Positions 1-7,006 of a stretch of 16,217 nt of DNA are shown here, piece by piece. The translations under genes and the position numbers were made by a program. The DNA lies in assembly GCA_946409855.1 (NCBI GenBank), contig CAMJXZ010000030.1, positions 1-16,217 on the forward strand. Direction: 5' to 3'. Below the pieces are notes generated by a model that worked only from the letters and a program-made list of their open reading frames with translations, did not search any database and was not told the origin of the DNA. The DNA comes from an uncultured Clostridia bacterium. GTDB taxonomy: Bacteria; Bacillota; Clostridia; Christensenellales; Aristaeellaceae. The first letter of the stretch is position 1, and each line of letters opens with the position of its first letter.

Positions 1-113
1 GATGCAGTATAGCCCGGACAGAGAGAACTGGAGCACGGACGTCCCCACCGGCACGGACGCGGGCGTATATAACGTGTACTACAAGGTCGTGGGCGAGGCG
101 CACCACAGCGATG
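1..113 (+). repeat. Intragenic repeat unit, copy A
   Basis: This stretch encodes MQYSPDRENWSTDVPTGT and onward. It recurs at 2293-2405, which encodes MQYSLDGESWSTDIPTGT and onward. The proteins match at 23 of 37 positions, and the DNA shares long blocks, including the run coding WSTD and PTGT. It shows domain duplication within the surface protein and proves that the gene begins upstream of the window. Confidence 0.8.
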
Positions 114-3100
114 TGGAAGCGGCGGGCCCTGTATCCGTGACCATAGAAAAGGCCGCCGCGCTGCCGCAGGTGCTTATCACGCATGATGTGGGCATCGGGA
201 CGGAAAACGTGAATGTTTCCCTGCCGGACGTGATGCCCGAGGATGCGGGAACGCTGGTCTATTCCGCAGGCCAGGCGAGCAGCACGGGCAGCGTGTCTGT
301 CTCCGATTTCACAGTGAGCACGGTGAATCAGGCGGCCATTGTGACCGCAGCCCTTTCCGGCGGAACGGCGCAAGACTCGGTTATTTTGCCCGTGACCATA
401 GAATCCCGGAACTACGGGGATTCGATCGTGCAGATCATGGTGGCGTTTACAGATAAGGAAGATGCGTCGGTGAGCATTACCGAAGAGGGCCTCACCAAGA
501 CCTACGGTGACTCTGAATTTGCTTTGCACGCATCCGCAGAACACACGGGAGCCGGTACAGGCACCTGGACCTGGACCAGCAGCAATGAGAATGCCGCCAC
601 CGTGACGAACGATGGAAACGTGACGATATTGGGCAAGGGCGTGACGGTCATCACGGCGCGCTACTCGTCCGATACCACCGTGGGCCAGGCTGTGGTGACG
701 CTGACGGTCAATCCGAAGCAGGTGAACCTGGTCTGGTCGGAGACGACCGCGTTCACCTATGACGGTCAGTCGCATGAGCCCGCCGCGACGGCGGACGGCC
801 TTGTGAACAATGACCTTGTCGCTGTGACCGTGGAAGGCGCGCAGACCGACGCGGGCAGTTACGAAGCCACGGCCGTCGGCCTGACCGGCAGCGGAGCGGC
901 GAACTACAGGCTGCCCGATGCCGCGGATGATAAGACAGCATCCTTCACCATCAACCGCGCAGGCATTACGGTGACCACTTCCGGTGCTGTCAAACCGTAT
1001 GACGGTACGCCGCTGACCAGGGGGGACGGAGCATACATTACCGGCCTGGTGAACGATGAGACCGCCACGGTCACAGCCACCGGCACCCTGACAGAGGTCG
1101 GCAGCAGCGATAACAGCTATATCATCAAATGGGGAACCGCGAAACAGAGCAATTATATCGTCACCGAAGAAAACCTCGGTAGGCTGGATGTCACGAATAA
1201 CAGCGCCGAGATTACCCTGACCGCGCCGTCCGACAGCAAAATCTATGACGGCACGCCTCTGACCTGCGACGGCACGGGCGAAAAGAAAGTCACCGCCTCA
1301 GGCCTGCCCGGGGGCTTCACCGTGGAGGCGACGGCCTCTGGTTCACAGACCGATGCCGGAGAAAGCCCCAACGTGGTAAATGACGGCTATGTGATCAGGA
1401 ACGCGGAGGGCGAGCCCGTGACGGACTGCTTCACCAACGTGAAGAAGGCAGATGGTACGCTGACCGTCGGGAAGAAGTCTATCAGCCGCGCCACGGTGAC
1501 GCTGGACAATGCGTCGCTGACCTATGACGGAACGGAGAAGACCGTCTCCGTCGTCAGCGTGACACTGGACGGCGATGCGCTGACGCAAGCCGACTATACC
1601 GTCTCCGACGCTGGCCTGAAGGGCACAGACGCGGATACCTATACCGTGACAATCACCGGCAAAGGCAATTACAAGAATACCGCCTCCGCGAAGTGGGTCA
1701 TCTGGCCTGCCGGAGTTAACGTCACGGTCACCGGCTATTATGACGTCTATGACGGCCAAGCCCACGGTATCACCGTGGATACAGGCGATTCCGGAGCGGC
1801 AGTGTACTACGGCCTGACGGAATTGACCGGGAACAACTATAACACCGAGGGCAGCGCCACCAACCCGCCAGCGTTTACCAATGTGAGCGAAAACACCGTC
1901 TATTTCTACGTCGAAACCGGCAACTATGAACCGAAGCCGGTCAGCGGAAGCGCGACGGTCACCATTCGCAAGGCGCCCCTGACAGTTACCGCCGACGCCA
2001 AGAGCAAGGTCTATGGCGAGGATGACCCGGAACTGACCTATACCTGCGAAGGACTGGCGGAGTCTGACACGATACAGGGCACGCTGACCCGTGCGGCAGG
2101 TGAGGACGTCGAAACCTACGCCATCACGGTCGGCACGCTGACGGCGGGCGGGAACTACGATATGCAGTTTGAAGGCGCAGCACTTACCATTACGAAAGCC
2201 GAGCCCACCGTGACTCCGCCCACGGCGAAGGAGCTGAGCTATACCGGCGAAGCCCAGGAGCTTGTAAACGCGGGCGAGGCTGACGGCGGCGAGATGCAGT
2301 ACAGCCTGGACGGCGAGAGCTGGAGCACGGATATCCCCACCGGCACAGAGATGGGCGATTACACCGTATGGTATCGGGTCGTTGGAGACGGAAACCATAA
2401 CGACACCGCTCCCCAAAGTATTCCTGTGACGATCTCGGATCAGGAACCCATGATCGTCGGCTACGACCTGGTGCTGGGCGGCGTCCTGGGCCTGCGCTAC
2501 TATGTGTTTGTGCCCGACGGCTTCGACGGTACCGGCGTGGAGATGACTTTCTCGCTTCCCTACCGGGATCTTCAGACCGTCCCGTACAGCTCGGCAGGAA
2601 CATCCGCCGAGGGCTATAAGATCTTCACATGCAACGTATACACCTACCAGATGGCGGATACGATCACCGCAGCCTTCTCCTATCAGAAGAACGGCACCAC
2701 GAAGACCCTGAACGATGAATATTCCGTCAAGCAGTATCTGGACAGCTTCGGAAGCGGGTATTCCGGCACTGTGCAGACGCTGGTCACAAAGACCCGTGCT
2801 TTCGGCCACTTCATCCAGCCGTACCTCGGACGCGTACACAACTGGACCGTCGGCGGCAAATACGCCGAGATGGATTACAGCGGCACGGTTGATGTGGCGG
2901 CGGCGAAAGCCGGTTCGGAACCGTATAAGTACACGTTAACCACCCTTGATTCGGCTTATGTCCGAGCCGCGCAGTACAGACTGCTGCTGAATGCCGATAC
3001 GTCATTCATCGTAGAAGTCATACTGAAGGAGGCCCCGGCGGGCAGCGTAAGCATGACCGTGGACGGCAGATCCGTCTCGCCCGAAGTCACCGGCACGACC

Positions 3101-3322
3101 TACCACGTGGAGGTCGGCAATATCGCCGCGAACAATCTGGCGGTATCGCATCATGTGGTCATGCAGATCGACGGCGCCACCGTATTTGACTTCACCGCCT
3201 CGCCGCTGTCCTTTGTCTATACCGTTCTGAGCAAGAGCAGCCCGGCCGAGGACGAGCAGAACGCGATGGCTGCCCTGTATGAGTATTATCAGGCCGCGCA
3301 CGCTTACGCGCAGTCGAATTGA
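2..3322 (+). CDS. Large MBG/Ig-like repeat surface protein, 5' partial
   Basis: This is the C-terminal 1106 residues of a large, probably secreted repeat protein. The first Met lies inside a repeat unit: residues 1-37 match residues 765-801 at 23 of 37 positions, so the true start and signal peptide are upstream of the window. In order I see an Ig-like unit, a Big_2-like unit (about 153-236, with the WTSSNENAATV signature), and MBG-type units with YDG/YGE/YTG motifs near residues 253, 331, 413, 507, 582, 670 and 745. Several units end in TI-x-K/R-A. A non-repeat C-terminal region (about 817-1106) resembles, from memory, a domain ending many Clostridial surface proteins (SVKQYLDSF, then LVTKTRAFGHF). 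No LPXTG anchor or terminal membrane helix is present, so the attachment mode is unknown. Adhesion or matrix binding is inference. Family assignment is firm, function is not. Confidence 0.85.
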   Translation: MQYSPDRENWSTDVPTGTDAGVYNVYYKVVGEAHHSDVEAAGPVSVTIEKAAALPQVLITHDVGIGTENVNVSLPDVMPEDAGTLVYSAGQASSTGSVSVSDFTVSTVNQAAIVTAALSGGTAQDSVILPVTIESRNYGDSIVQIMVAFTDKEDASVSITEEGLTKTYGDSEFALHASAEHTGAGTGTWTWTSSNENAATVTNDGNVTILGKGVTVITARYSSDTTVGQAVVTLTVNPKQVNLVWSETTAFTYDGQSHEPAATADGLVNNDLVAVTVEGAQTDAGSYEATAVGLTGSGAANYRLPDAADDKTASFTINRAGITVTTSGAVKPYDGTPLTRGDGAYITGLVNDETATVTATGTLTEVGSSDNSYIIKWGTAKQSNYIVTEENLGRLDVTNNSAEITLTAPSDSKIYDGTPLTCDGTGEKKVTASGLPGGFTVEATASGSQTDAGESPNVVNDGYVIRNAEGEPVTDCFTNVKKADGTLTVGKKSISRATVTLDNASLTYDGTEKTVSVVSVTLDGDALTQADYTVSDAGLKGTDADTYTVTITGKGNYKNTASAKWVIWPAGVNVTVTGYYDVYDGQAHGITVDTGDSGAAVYYGLTELTGNNYNTEGSATNPPAFTNVSENTVYFYVETGNYEPKPVSGSATVTIRKAPLTVTADAKSKVYGEDDPELTYTCEGLAESDTIQGTLTRAAGEDVETYAITVGTLTAGGNYDMQFEGAALTITKAEPTVTPPTAKELSYTGEAQELVNAGEADGGEMQYSLDGESWSTDIPTGTEMGDYTVWYRVVGDGNHNDTAPQSIPVTISDQEPMIVGYDLVLGGVLGLRYYVFVPDGFDGTGVEMTFSLPYRDLQTVPYSSAGTSAEGYKIFTCNVYTYQMADTITAAFSYQKNGTTKTLNDEYSVKQYLDSFGSGYSGTVQTLVTKTRAFGHFIQPYLGRVHNWTVGGKYAEMDYSGTVDVAAAKAGSEPYKYTLTTLDSAYVRAAQYRLLLNADTSFIVEVILKEAPAGSVSMTVDGRSVSPEVTGTTYHVEVGNIAANNLAVSHHVVMQIDGATVFDFTASPLSFVYTVLSKSSPAEDEQNAMAALYEYYQAAHAYAQSN
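2293..2405 (+). repeat. Intragenic repeat unit, copy B
   Basis: This is the second copy of the unit found at 1-113. It sits just before the non-repeat C-terminal region of the same protein. The copies have diverged enough that recent gene conversion is not evident, but slippage or recombination between them remains possible. Confidence 0.75.
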
Positions 3323-3352
3323 CCATTCTGAATCAAGGAAAGGAGTATCATC

Positions 3353-3457
3353 ATGGAAGAGTATGAAGCCCTTGAGCTGGAAATCATCACCTTTGAGGCG
3401 GAAGACGTTATCACCACCAGCGAAGACGGTCATTCAGGCTGGGAGCCCATCAACTAA
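3353..3457 (+). CDS. 34-aa acidic peptide with EDVITTS motif
   Basis: A 34-codon gene begins 30 nt after the surface-protein stop. An AAGGAAAGGAG ribosome binding site sits at good spacing before the ATG. The peptide starts MEEYEALELEIITF, continues EAEDVITTS and ends GHSGWEPIN. It has no Cys, no signal peptide and no membrane segment, and is strongly acidic. From memory, unchecked here, short ORFs of the form xxYExPExEVxxFExEDVITTS with a variable tail recur beside large Ig-like or LRR surface proteins in gut Clostridia. A conserved front half and variable tail would fit a signalling peptide or RiPP precursor, but no modifying enzyme is adjacent, and the radical SAM gene lies over 4 kb away. 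Translation is well supported. Function is unknown. Confidence 0.7.
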   Translation: MEEYEALELEIITFEAEDVITTSEDGHSGWEPIN

Positions 3458-3477
3458 ATCGGAAGGAGCGAGTAACA

Positions 3478-4029
3478 ATGAGAAGAATCAGCATCCTGCT
3501 TGTGATGGCTCTCCTTCTCAGCCTTTCCCCCGCGGTTCAGGCGGAAGGCGGCGTATCGATCGAAGTCATGATCGTGGACGGAATGAGCGTCGTGATGCTG
3601 ACGCCGGAAGAAACGCTGTTCAGCGTAAACGAAACGTTCAGGAAAGGGATGTCCAAAGGAAGCGCCGTCAAGGAGCACTTTGTCCTGCCCGCGTTTCTGA
3701 CGCTGATTGAGGAGAGCGCCTTTGAGGGGATCTCAGCCCGGCGTGTGGAGATTTCCGAAAAAGTGGTTGCGATTGAAAGAAGGGCCTTTGCGGACTGCAA
3801 AGGCCTGCGGGAAATCCATATTCCCGCCACGGTGCTGAAAGTGGACGATCTGGCCCTGGAGGGCTGCGAAAAGGTAACCGTCTACGGCACCGCGGGCACC
3901 GAAGCAGAACGTTTTGCCAAAGCCGCCGGCTTCGATTTCGTAGACCCGAACGGGGCCGGACATCCCGCAGAACCGCCCATCGGGGAGCGCATGGACCCGC
4001 CTGTCGTGCTTCCCTTCGTGAGGAAATAA
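3478..4029 (+). CDS. Secreted BspA-like leucine-rich repeat protein
   Basis: This 183-aa protein has a clear signal peptide (residues 1-22, ending SPAVQA, cut before EGG). Two to three LRR_5/BspA-type repeats occupy about residues 65-140. They are recognised by L-x-x-I-E-x-x-A-F-x-G and I-E-x-R-A-F-A-D-C-x-x-L-x-x-I-x-I-P, then a capping strand VTVYGTAGTEAERFAKAAGF typical of the end of such arrays. A short Pro-rich tail (PAEPPIGERMDPP) closes the protein, with no sortase signal. A GGAAGGAG site precedes the ATG by about 9 nt. It follows the 34-aa gene by 20 nt, so the surface protein, peptide and LRR gene probably form one operon. BspA-like proteins are usually surface adhesins, but this one is very short. 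It may be an accessory or remnant of a larger protein. Confidence 0.8.
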   Translation: MRRISILLVMALLLSLSPAVQAEGGVSIEVMIVDGMSVVMLTPEETLFSVNETFRKGMSKGSAVKEHFVLPAFLTLIEESAFEGISARRVEISEKVVAIERRAFADCKGLREIHIPATVLKVDDLALEGCEKVTVYGTAGTEAERFAKAAGFDFVDPNGAGHPAEPPIGERMDPPVVLPFVRK

Positions 4030-4441
4030 AACGGGGTGTCTGCCGCTTCGCCGGTCTCAGCAATCAGATCGGCAGCGTTTGAGACACAGTTTATCAAAGT
4101 AAGGAGTACCTCTCCGGCGGTATTCCTTGCTTTGCTGTCAGGACGGCGGAACAGGATTTGATCTGGGAACATAATACTGATTCGCGTCTGAAGAGCATCC
4201 GGATGCGGAATGGATTTTGCGGCAGATCAGGAAAGGCGTCCGAAAGCGTACCTGAAGGTCGGCGAGGGCTGTGAGGGCCCGGAAAATGATCCAGTGGATC
4301 ATTTTCACCGAACAGCGGGCCGACAGGCCCCGGAAGACTCGGAGATGCCGCAAAAAAGCGCCCATCAATGTACATGGATTAGGTGAAAATCAGTATCGGC
4401 ACGGCTCAGTCAAATGGGTCCAATCAAGCGGAGGTGAAACC
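4030..4441. other. 412-base gene-free stretch with 23-nt palindrome
   Basis: No gene with a ribosome binding site and plausible composition was found here. Positions 4283-4305 form a perfect odd palindrome (AAAATGATCCA, central G, TGGATCATTTT). Just after the LRR gene, CTGCCG (about 4038) and CGGCAG (about 4069), with TGTCT/AGACA outside them, give competing weak pairings but no T-tract, so I do not call a terminator. The 4130-4380 part has the feel of a dispersed intergenic element seen in gut Clostridia. That impression is from memory and unverified. No convincing promoter for the next gene was found. Confidence 0.4.
4283..4305. repeat. Perfect 23-nt palindrome
   Basis: Two 11-base arms, AAAATGATCCA and TGGATCATTTT, are separated by a single G. 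The one-base loop makes a simple RNA hairpin awkward. A dyad protein-binding site or a mobile-element end is equally possible. It lies about 137 bases before the DUF3784-type gene. Confidence 0.6.
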
Positions 4442-4756
4442 ATGATCGAAAAAATCTTAGGCTTTGCGATCTTTGGGTCGGTGGGCATCCTGATTATCGT
4501 TTTAGGCTGGCTGATCTGGAAAAAAGAAAAGATCAACCTGATGCACGATTATCACGTAAAAAAGGTCACTGAAGAAAACAAACCGGCCTTTTGCAAACTG
4601 TCCGGGATCGGCCTGATCGTGATCGGCGCGGGTCTGTTGGCCAGCGCGGTCCTTCTCGGCGTAACTGAATCGGCATACAGCTTTCTTTGCTTTGCCGCCT
4701 GTTTTGTACTGGGGGTCGGGATGCTGATCGCCGCTGGCAGAAAATACAACCGGTAA
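4442..4756 (+). CDS. DUF3784-type small membrane protein
   Basis: The 104-aa protein has three predicted membrane segments (about residues 5-24, 52-72 and 76-97). The conserved-looking stretch LGWLIWKKEKINLMHDYH, followed by KVTEENKPAFCKLSGIG, is what I associate with the DUF3784 family. I chose the ATG at 4442 because GGAGGTG lies directly upstream. The frame stays open back to 4271, but that extension has no ribosome binding site and a non-membrane, Arg-rich composition. DUF3784 proteins have no established function. The next gene starts 27 nt later, so the two may be co-transcribed. Confidence 0.8.
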   Translation: MIEKILGFAIFGSVGILIIVLGWLIWKKEKINLMHDYHVKKVTEENKPAFCKLSGIGLIVIGAGLLASAVLLGVTESAYSFLCFAACFVLGVGMLIAAGRKYNR

Positions 4757-4783
4757 TATCAACAAAGCTTTGTTTGGAGGCGC

Positions 4784-5611
4784 ATGCGGTTCATGAAAAA
4801 GTATATCCTGCCCATCCTGATGCTGGCGGTTTTCGAGGCCGTCGCCATCACGCTGTGGCTCACGAAAAACAATATCTTTTATCTCTTCAACTTCAGTTAC
4901 ATCGGCGGTGCGATCGCGCTCGGCATGGTGCTTTATATCAGGAAGAATCAGCATGCCCGGCGTGTCGTGCAGCTGCTGGTCGGCCTGTATATGCTGATAT
5001 ATCTCGGCCTGATCTGCGGGGAAAATATGCAGATCGAGGGCTTCTGGTATTATCTGTTCACCGGCGTTTTTGAGGCGGCGACCATTCACTACGCGGTCGC
5101 GAAAATTTTCGGGCCCGTTCTCTTCGGGCGCGGCTGGTGCGGCTACGCCTGCTGGACGGCCATGGTGCTGGATTTTCTGCCCTACAAGGTGCCGGCGCAG
5201 CCCCGGAAGAAGCTGGGGTGGATCCGGTATGTCACCTTTGCCCTGTCGCTGATCTTTGTCGGCGCGCTTTTCCTGGCGCACGTCGGAAACATCGAAAGGA
5301 TCATGTTCTGGGCGTTTATCATCGGCAACGCGCTGTATTATCTCGCGGGGATCATCCTCGCGTTCGCATTCAAAGACAACCGCGCGTTCTGCAAATACAT
5401 CTGCCCGATCACGGTGTTCCTGAAACCCATGAGTTATTTCGCGGTCCTTCGGGTGAAATGCGACAAGGAAAAATGCGTTTCCTGCGGGAAATGCAGAAAA
5501 GTATGTCCGATGAACGTGGACGTGACCGACAACTCAAGAAAGAGAGAAAACGGCACGGAATGCATCCTTTGCATGGAATGCGTCAAAAACTGCCCCAAAG
5601 GCGCGCTCTGA
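4784..5611 (+). CDS. NapH/CcoG-like membrane 4Fe-4S protein
   Basis: This protein of up to 275 aa is a membrane iron-sulfur protein of the NapH/FixG-like class. Five to six hydrophobic segments precede a soluble C-terminal ferredoxin domain. The paired motifs GRGWCGYACW (Cys119, Cys123) and CKYICP (Cys203, Cys207) are hallmarks of this class. Two CX2CX2CX3CP clusters follow: Cys231-234-237-241 and Cys260-263-266-270. Such proteins pass electrons between the membrane and soluble partners. The partner here is unknown because no nap, rnf, nos or cytochrome gene is nearby. The start is ambiguous. GGAGG at 4776-4780 is only 3 nt from the ATG at 4784 and 12 nt from the ATG at 4793, where the protein would begin MKKYILP. 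Either is possible. The protein appears complete. Confidence 0.85.
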   Translation: MRFMKKYILPILMLAVFEAVAITLWLTKNNIFYLFNFSYIGGAIALGMVLYIRKNQHARRVVQLLVGLYMLIYLGLICGENMQIEGFWYYLFTGVFEAATIHYAVAKIFGPVLFGRGWCGYACWTAMVLDFLPYKVPAQPRKKLGWIRYVTFALSLIFVGALFLAHVGNIERIMFWAFIIGNALYYLAGIILAFAFKDNRAFCKYICPITVFLKPMSYFAVLRVKCDKEKCVSCGKCRKVCPMNVDVTDNSRKRENGTECILCMECVKNCPKGAL

Positions 5612-5672
5612 CAAACCGGAATCCATCGATCGGCGCGCGGTACATATATCCCTGAACGGCCGGAGGTAGCGC

Positions 5673-6224
5673 ATGAAACTGTTATTCATCATCGGCGACG
5701 CCGCTGTCGGAAAAATGACGGTCGGGCAGGAATTAATGAAGATCACGGATTTTAGGCTTTTCCACAATCACATGACCATCGAACCCGTGATTGAAATATT
5801 CGGCCGTTATGACGGAAAAACCATTTACGAACTGCGTGAAGTCATATTCAGCAACTTCGCCGCCTCCGGTCAATACGGGATGATTTTTACCCTGATGATG
5901 GATTTTGATATGCCCTCCGAATGGGAATATCTGGAGCATATCAAAAAGATCTTCGAACCGTACGGAACGGAATTCTATTATGTGGAGCTGATCGCGCCGC
6001 AGGAAGTCAGGCTGCAAAGAAACGCATCGGAAAACAGGCTGAAAAACAAGCCTTCCAAACGGGACATCGGGGTCTCCAATCAGCGGCTCATAAACGATGA
6101 TCAGCATCACCGGTGCGTAAGCCGGGTTGGAGAGATTCCTTTCGACAACTACCTGCGGATCGAAAACGCTGACCTTGAACCGGATGAAGCTGCAAGATTG
6201 ATCAAGGAATCTTTCAAATTGTAA
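5673..6224 (+). CDS. Small P-loop kinase-like protein
   Basis: The 183-aa protein belongs to the P-loop NTPase fold, most like shikimate/gluconate-kinase-type small kinases often annotated as AAA ATPases. Its Walker A is GDAAVGKMT (residues 8-16), with Met in place of the usual Ser/Thr after the Lys and Thr one place later. From memory, this GKMTVGQEL form with a following LFHNHMTIEP is typical of the family rather than a defect. An Arg-rich lid-like segment follows (R-L-Q-R-N-A-S-E-N-R-L, about residues 115-125), and IENADLEPDEAARLI ends the protein. The substrate is unknown. GGAGG lies 7 nt before the ATG. A gene-free stretch of 340 bases separates it from the peptide locus, so I do not include it in that operon. 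Confidence 0.75.
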   Translation: MKLLFIIGDAAVGKMTVGQELMKITDFRLFHNHMTIEPVIEIFGRYDGKTIYELREVIFSNFAASGQYGMIFTLMMDFDMPSEWEYLEHIKKIFEPYGTEFYYVELIAPQEVRLQRNASENRLKNKPSKRDIGVSNQRLINDDQHHRCVSRVGEIPFDNYLRIENADLEPDEAARLIKESFKL

Positions 6225-6377
6225 GACCGGGCGGCCGGCAAACACCTTCTCCCATTGAAAATCAAAAATATATTTTTTTCCTGCTGCCATCCGGCATTTT
6301 CATCCGTATCAAACAATGGAAGCCTTTCTTCGGTGCACAGGAGGGGGACTTTCCATAGATAATCAGTGAATTATTGC

Positions 6378-6406
6378 TTGCATTTCCAGCACGAATGTAT
6401 TATAAT
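6378..6406 (+). promoter_or_regulatory. Sigma-A promoter of the RiPP precursor gene
   Basis: The -35 element TTGCAT (6378-6383) and a perfect -10 TATAAT (6401-6406) are separated by exactly 17 bases. Transcription would start near 6413, leaving an untranslated leader of about 150 nt before the precursor ATG at 6565. It is the best promoter in the window, fitting strong expression of a precursor peptide. Confidence 0.75.
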
Positions 6407-6433
6407 GACTTGGGTAATTAAGGTTCCACTGCC

Positions 6434-6456
6434 GGCAGCGCCGCACTCTCGCTGCC
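6434..6456 (+). promoter_or_regulatory. Hairpin in the precursor 5' leader
   Basis: GGCAGCG (6434-6440) pairs with CGCTGCC (6450-6456) across a 9-base loop, followed by an A-rich run. There is no T-tract, so it is not an intrinsic terminator on this strand. A 5' hairpin close to the predicted start site (about 20 nt) could stabilise the transcript. That role is inference. Confidence 0.5.
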
Positions 6457-6564
6457 AAAAAGAAAAAATCTCTTGAATCGCACTGATTATCCGTGTACCA
6501 AACAATCAAAACATTCTGATCGATCAAGCAAAAGTGTTCTATGACAAAAAAGGAGGAATGCAGC

Positions 6565-6798
6565 ATGGCAGAGCGTTATGAACTGAACGAACAGGACCTG
6601 GAGCTGGTAATGGGCGGAGCATTCCGCTTCAAGGAAGACGAAAACGGCAATATGCTGTGCAAGGTGGATAATATCGGCATGTATCATGCCACCGACAACG
6701 CCAAGCGCAAGATCGCCGAATATATCGCCACACAGGAACCCGAAACTCCGCAGCAGGTTGTGGACTGGGCCATTTCCCAGAACTATCTGTGGGAGTAA
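6565..6798 (+). CDS. Double-glycine RiPP precursor peptide
   Basis: The 77-aa peptide starts at the ATG at 6565, eight bases after AAAGGAGG. An in-frame ATG at 6541 lies upstream of that site and is rejected. Residues 7-18, LNEQDLELVMGG, match the classic double-glycine leader: Leu at -12, acidic at -8, Leu at -7, Val at -4, Gly-Gly at -2/-1. The C39 peptidase of the downstream transporter should cut after Gly18, releasing a 59-residue core that begins AFRFKEDENGNM. The core has one Cys (Cys32), several aromatics (Tyr40, Tyr53, Trp68, Tyr74, Trp76) and an amphipathic C-terminal part (TPQQVVDWAISQNYLWE). The single Cys speaks against a typical sactipeptide, ranthipeptide or lanthipeptide. The final class is unknown. 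A remote likeness of the C-terminal part to Nif11-type helices is only an impression. Confidence 0.8.
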   Translation: MAERYELNEQDLELVMGGAFRFKEDENGNMLCKVDNIGMYHATDNAKRKIAEYIATQEPETPQQVVDWAISQNYLWE

Positions 6799-6826
6799 AC
6801 TACTCAAAGGAAACGGTGGGATATTG

Positions 6827-7006
6827 ATGAAGCGTCATTATGATGGTCTGGATGCGGTTGAGGTGCCGATCGGCGGCCCCTCCATTCTGACTATTAGTTT
6901 CCGTTGTGTCGGTATTATCACATTAAAATTTGAACATGGCATCTGTGTCTCTGATCCGGATTTTCAGGAAATAGAATATTTCGGTAAAGACGATCCGAAT
7001 TGGTAA
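6827..7006 (+). CDS. 59-aa companion peptide of unknown role
   Basis: This gene follows the precursor by 28 nt. A GGTGGG-type site (6815-6820) lies 6 nt before the ATG. The 59-aa product begins MKRHYDGLDAVEVPIGG, contains Cys27 and Cys40, and ends IEYFGKDDPNW. Gly16-Gly17 falls at nearly the same place as the cleavage site of the precursor, but the preceding residues do not match the double-glycine leader pattern well (Pro at -4 counted from Gly17, no acidic/Leu pair at -8/-7). No signal peptide or membrane helix is present. It could be a second precursor, an immunity or leader-binding factor, or an unrelated small protein. I do not recognise the family. Position within the precursor transcript supports a role in this pathway. 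Confidence 0.6.
   Translation: MKRHYDGLDAVEVPIGGPSILTISFRCVGIITLKFEHGICVSDPDFQEIEYFGKDDPNW

Larger units (their letters stand above)
6358..6491. repeat. 11-bp inverted repeat flanking a promoter
   Basis: GATAATCAGTG (6358-6368) and its exact reverse complement CACTGATTATC (6481-6491) enclose 112 bases that contain the sigma-A promoter of the precursor gene. The left arm is upstream of the -35 element and so is not transcribed from this promoter. That argues against the pair acting as an RNA stem and for a DNA-level role, such as an invertible segment or a paired operator. A looser direct repeat overlaps the outer part: ATCCGTATCAAACAAT near 6303 and ATCCGTGTACCAAACAAT near 6489. Confidence 0.6.

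Noticed and set aside
1343..2839. Long open frame of 498 codons on the minus strand
   Set aside because: It is fully antisense to the repeat protein, lacks a ribosome binding site and recognisable domain, and reflects the codon bias of the GC-rich repeats.
4038..4087. Terminator after the LRR gene
   Set aside because: Complementary pieces compete with one another and no T-tract follows.
4271..4441. N-terminal extension of the DUF3784-type protein by 57 codons
   Set aside because: No ribosome binding site lies near 4271, the extension is Arg-rich and unlike the family, and GGAGGTG sits directly before 4442.
6434..6456. Intrinsic terminator in the precursor leader
   Set aside because: The stem is followed by an A-rich run, not T residues, so it would not terminate on this strand.
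6541..6564. Earlier ATG for the RiPP precursor
   Set aside because: The AAAGGAGG site lies between it and the ATG at 6565, so it fits only the later start.
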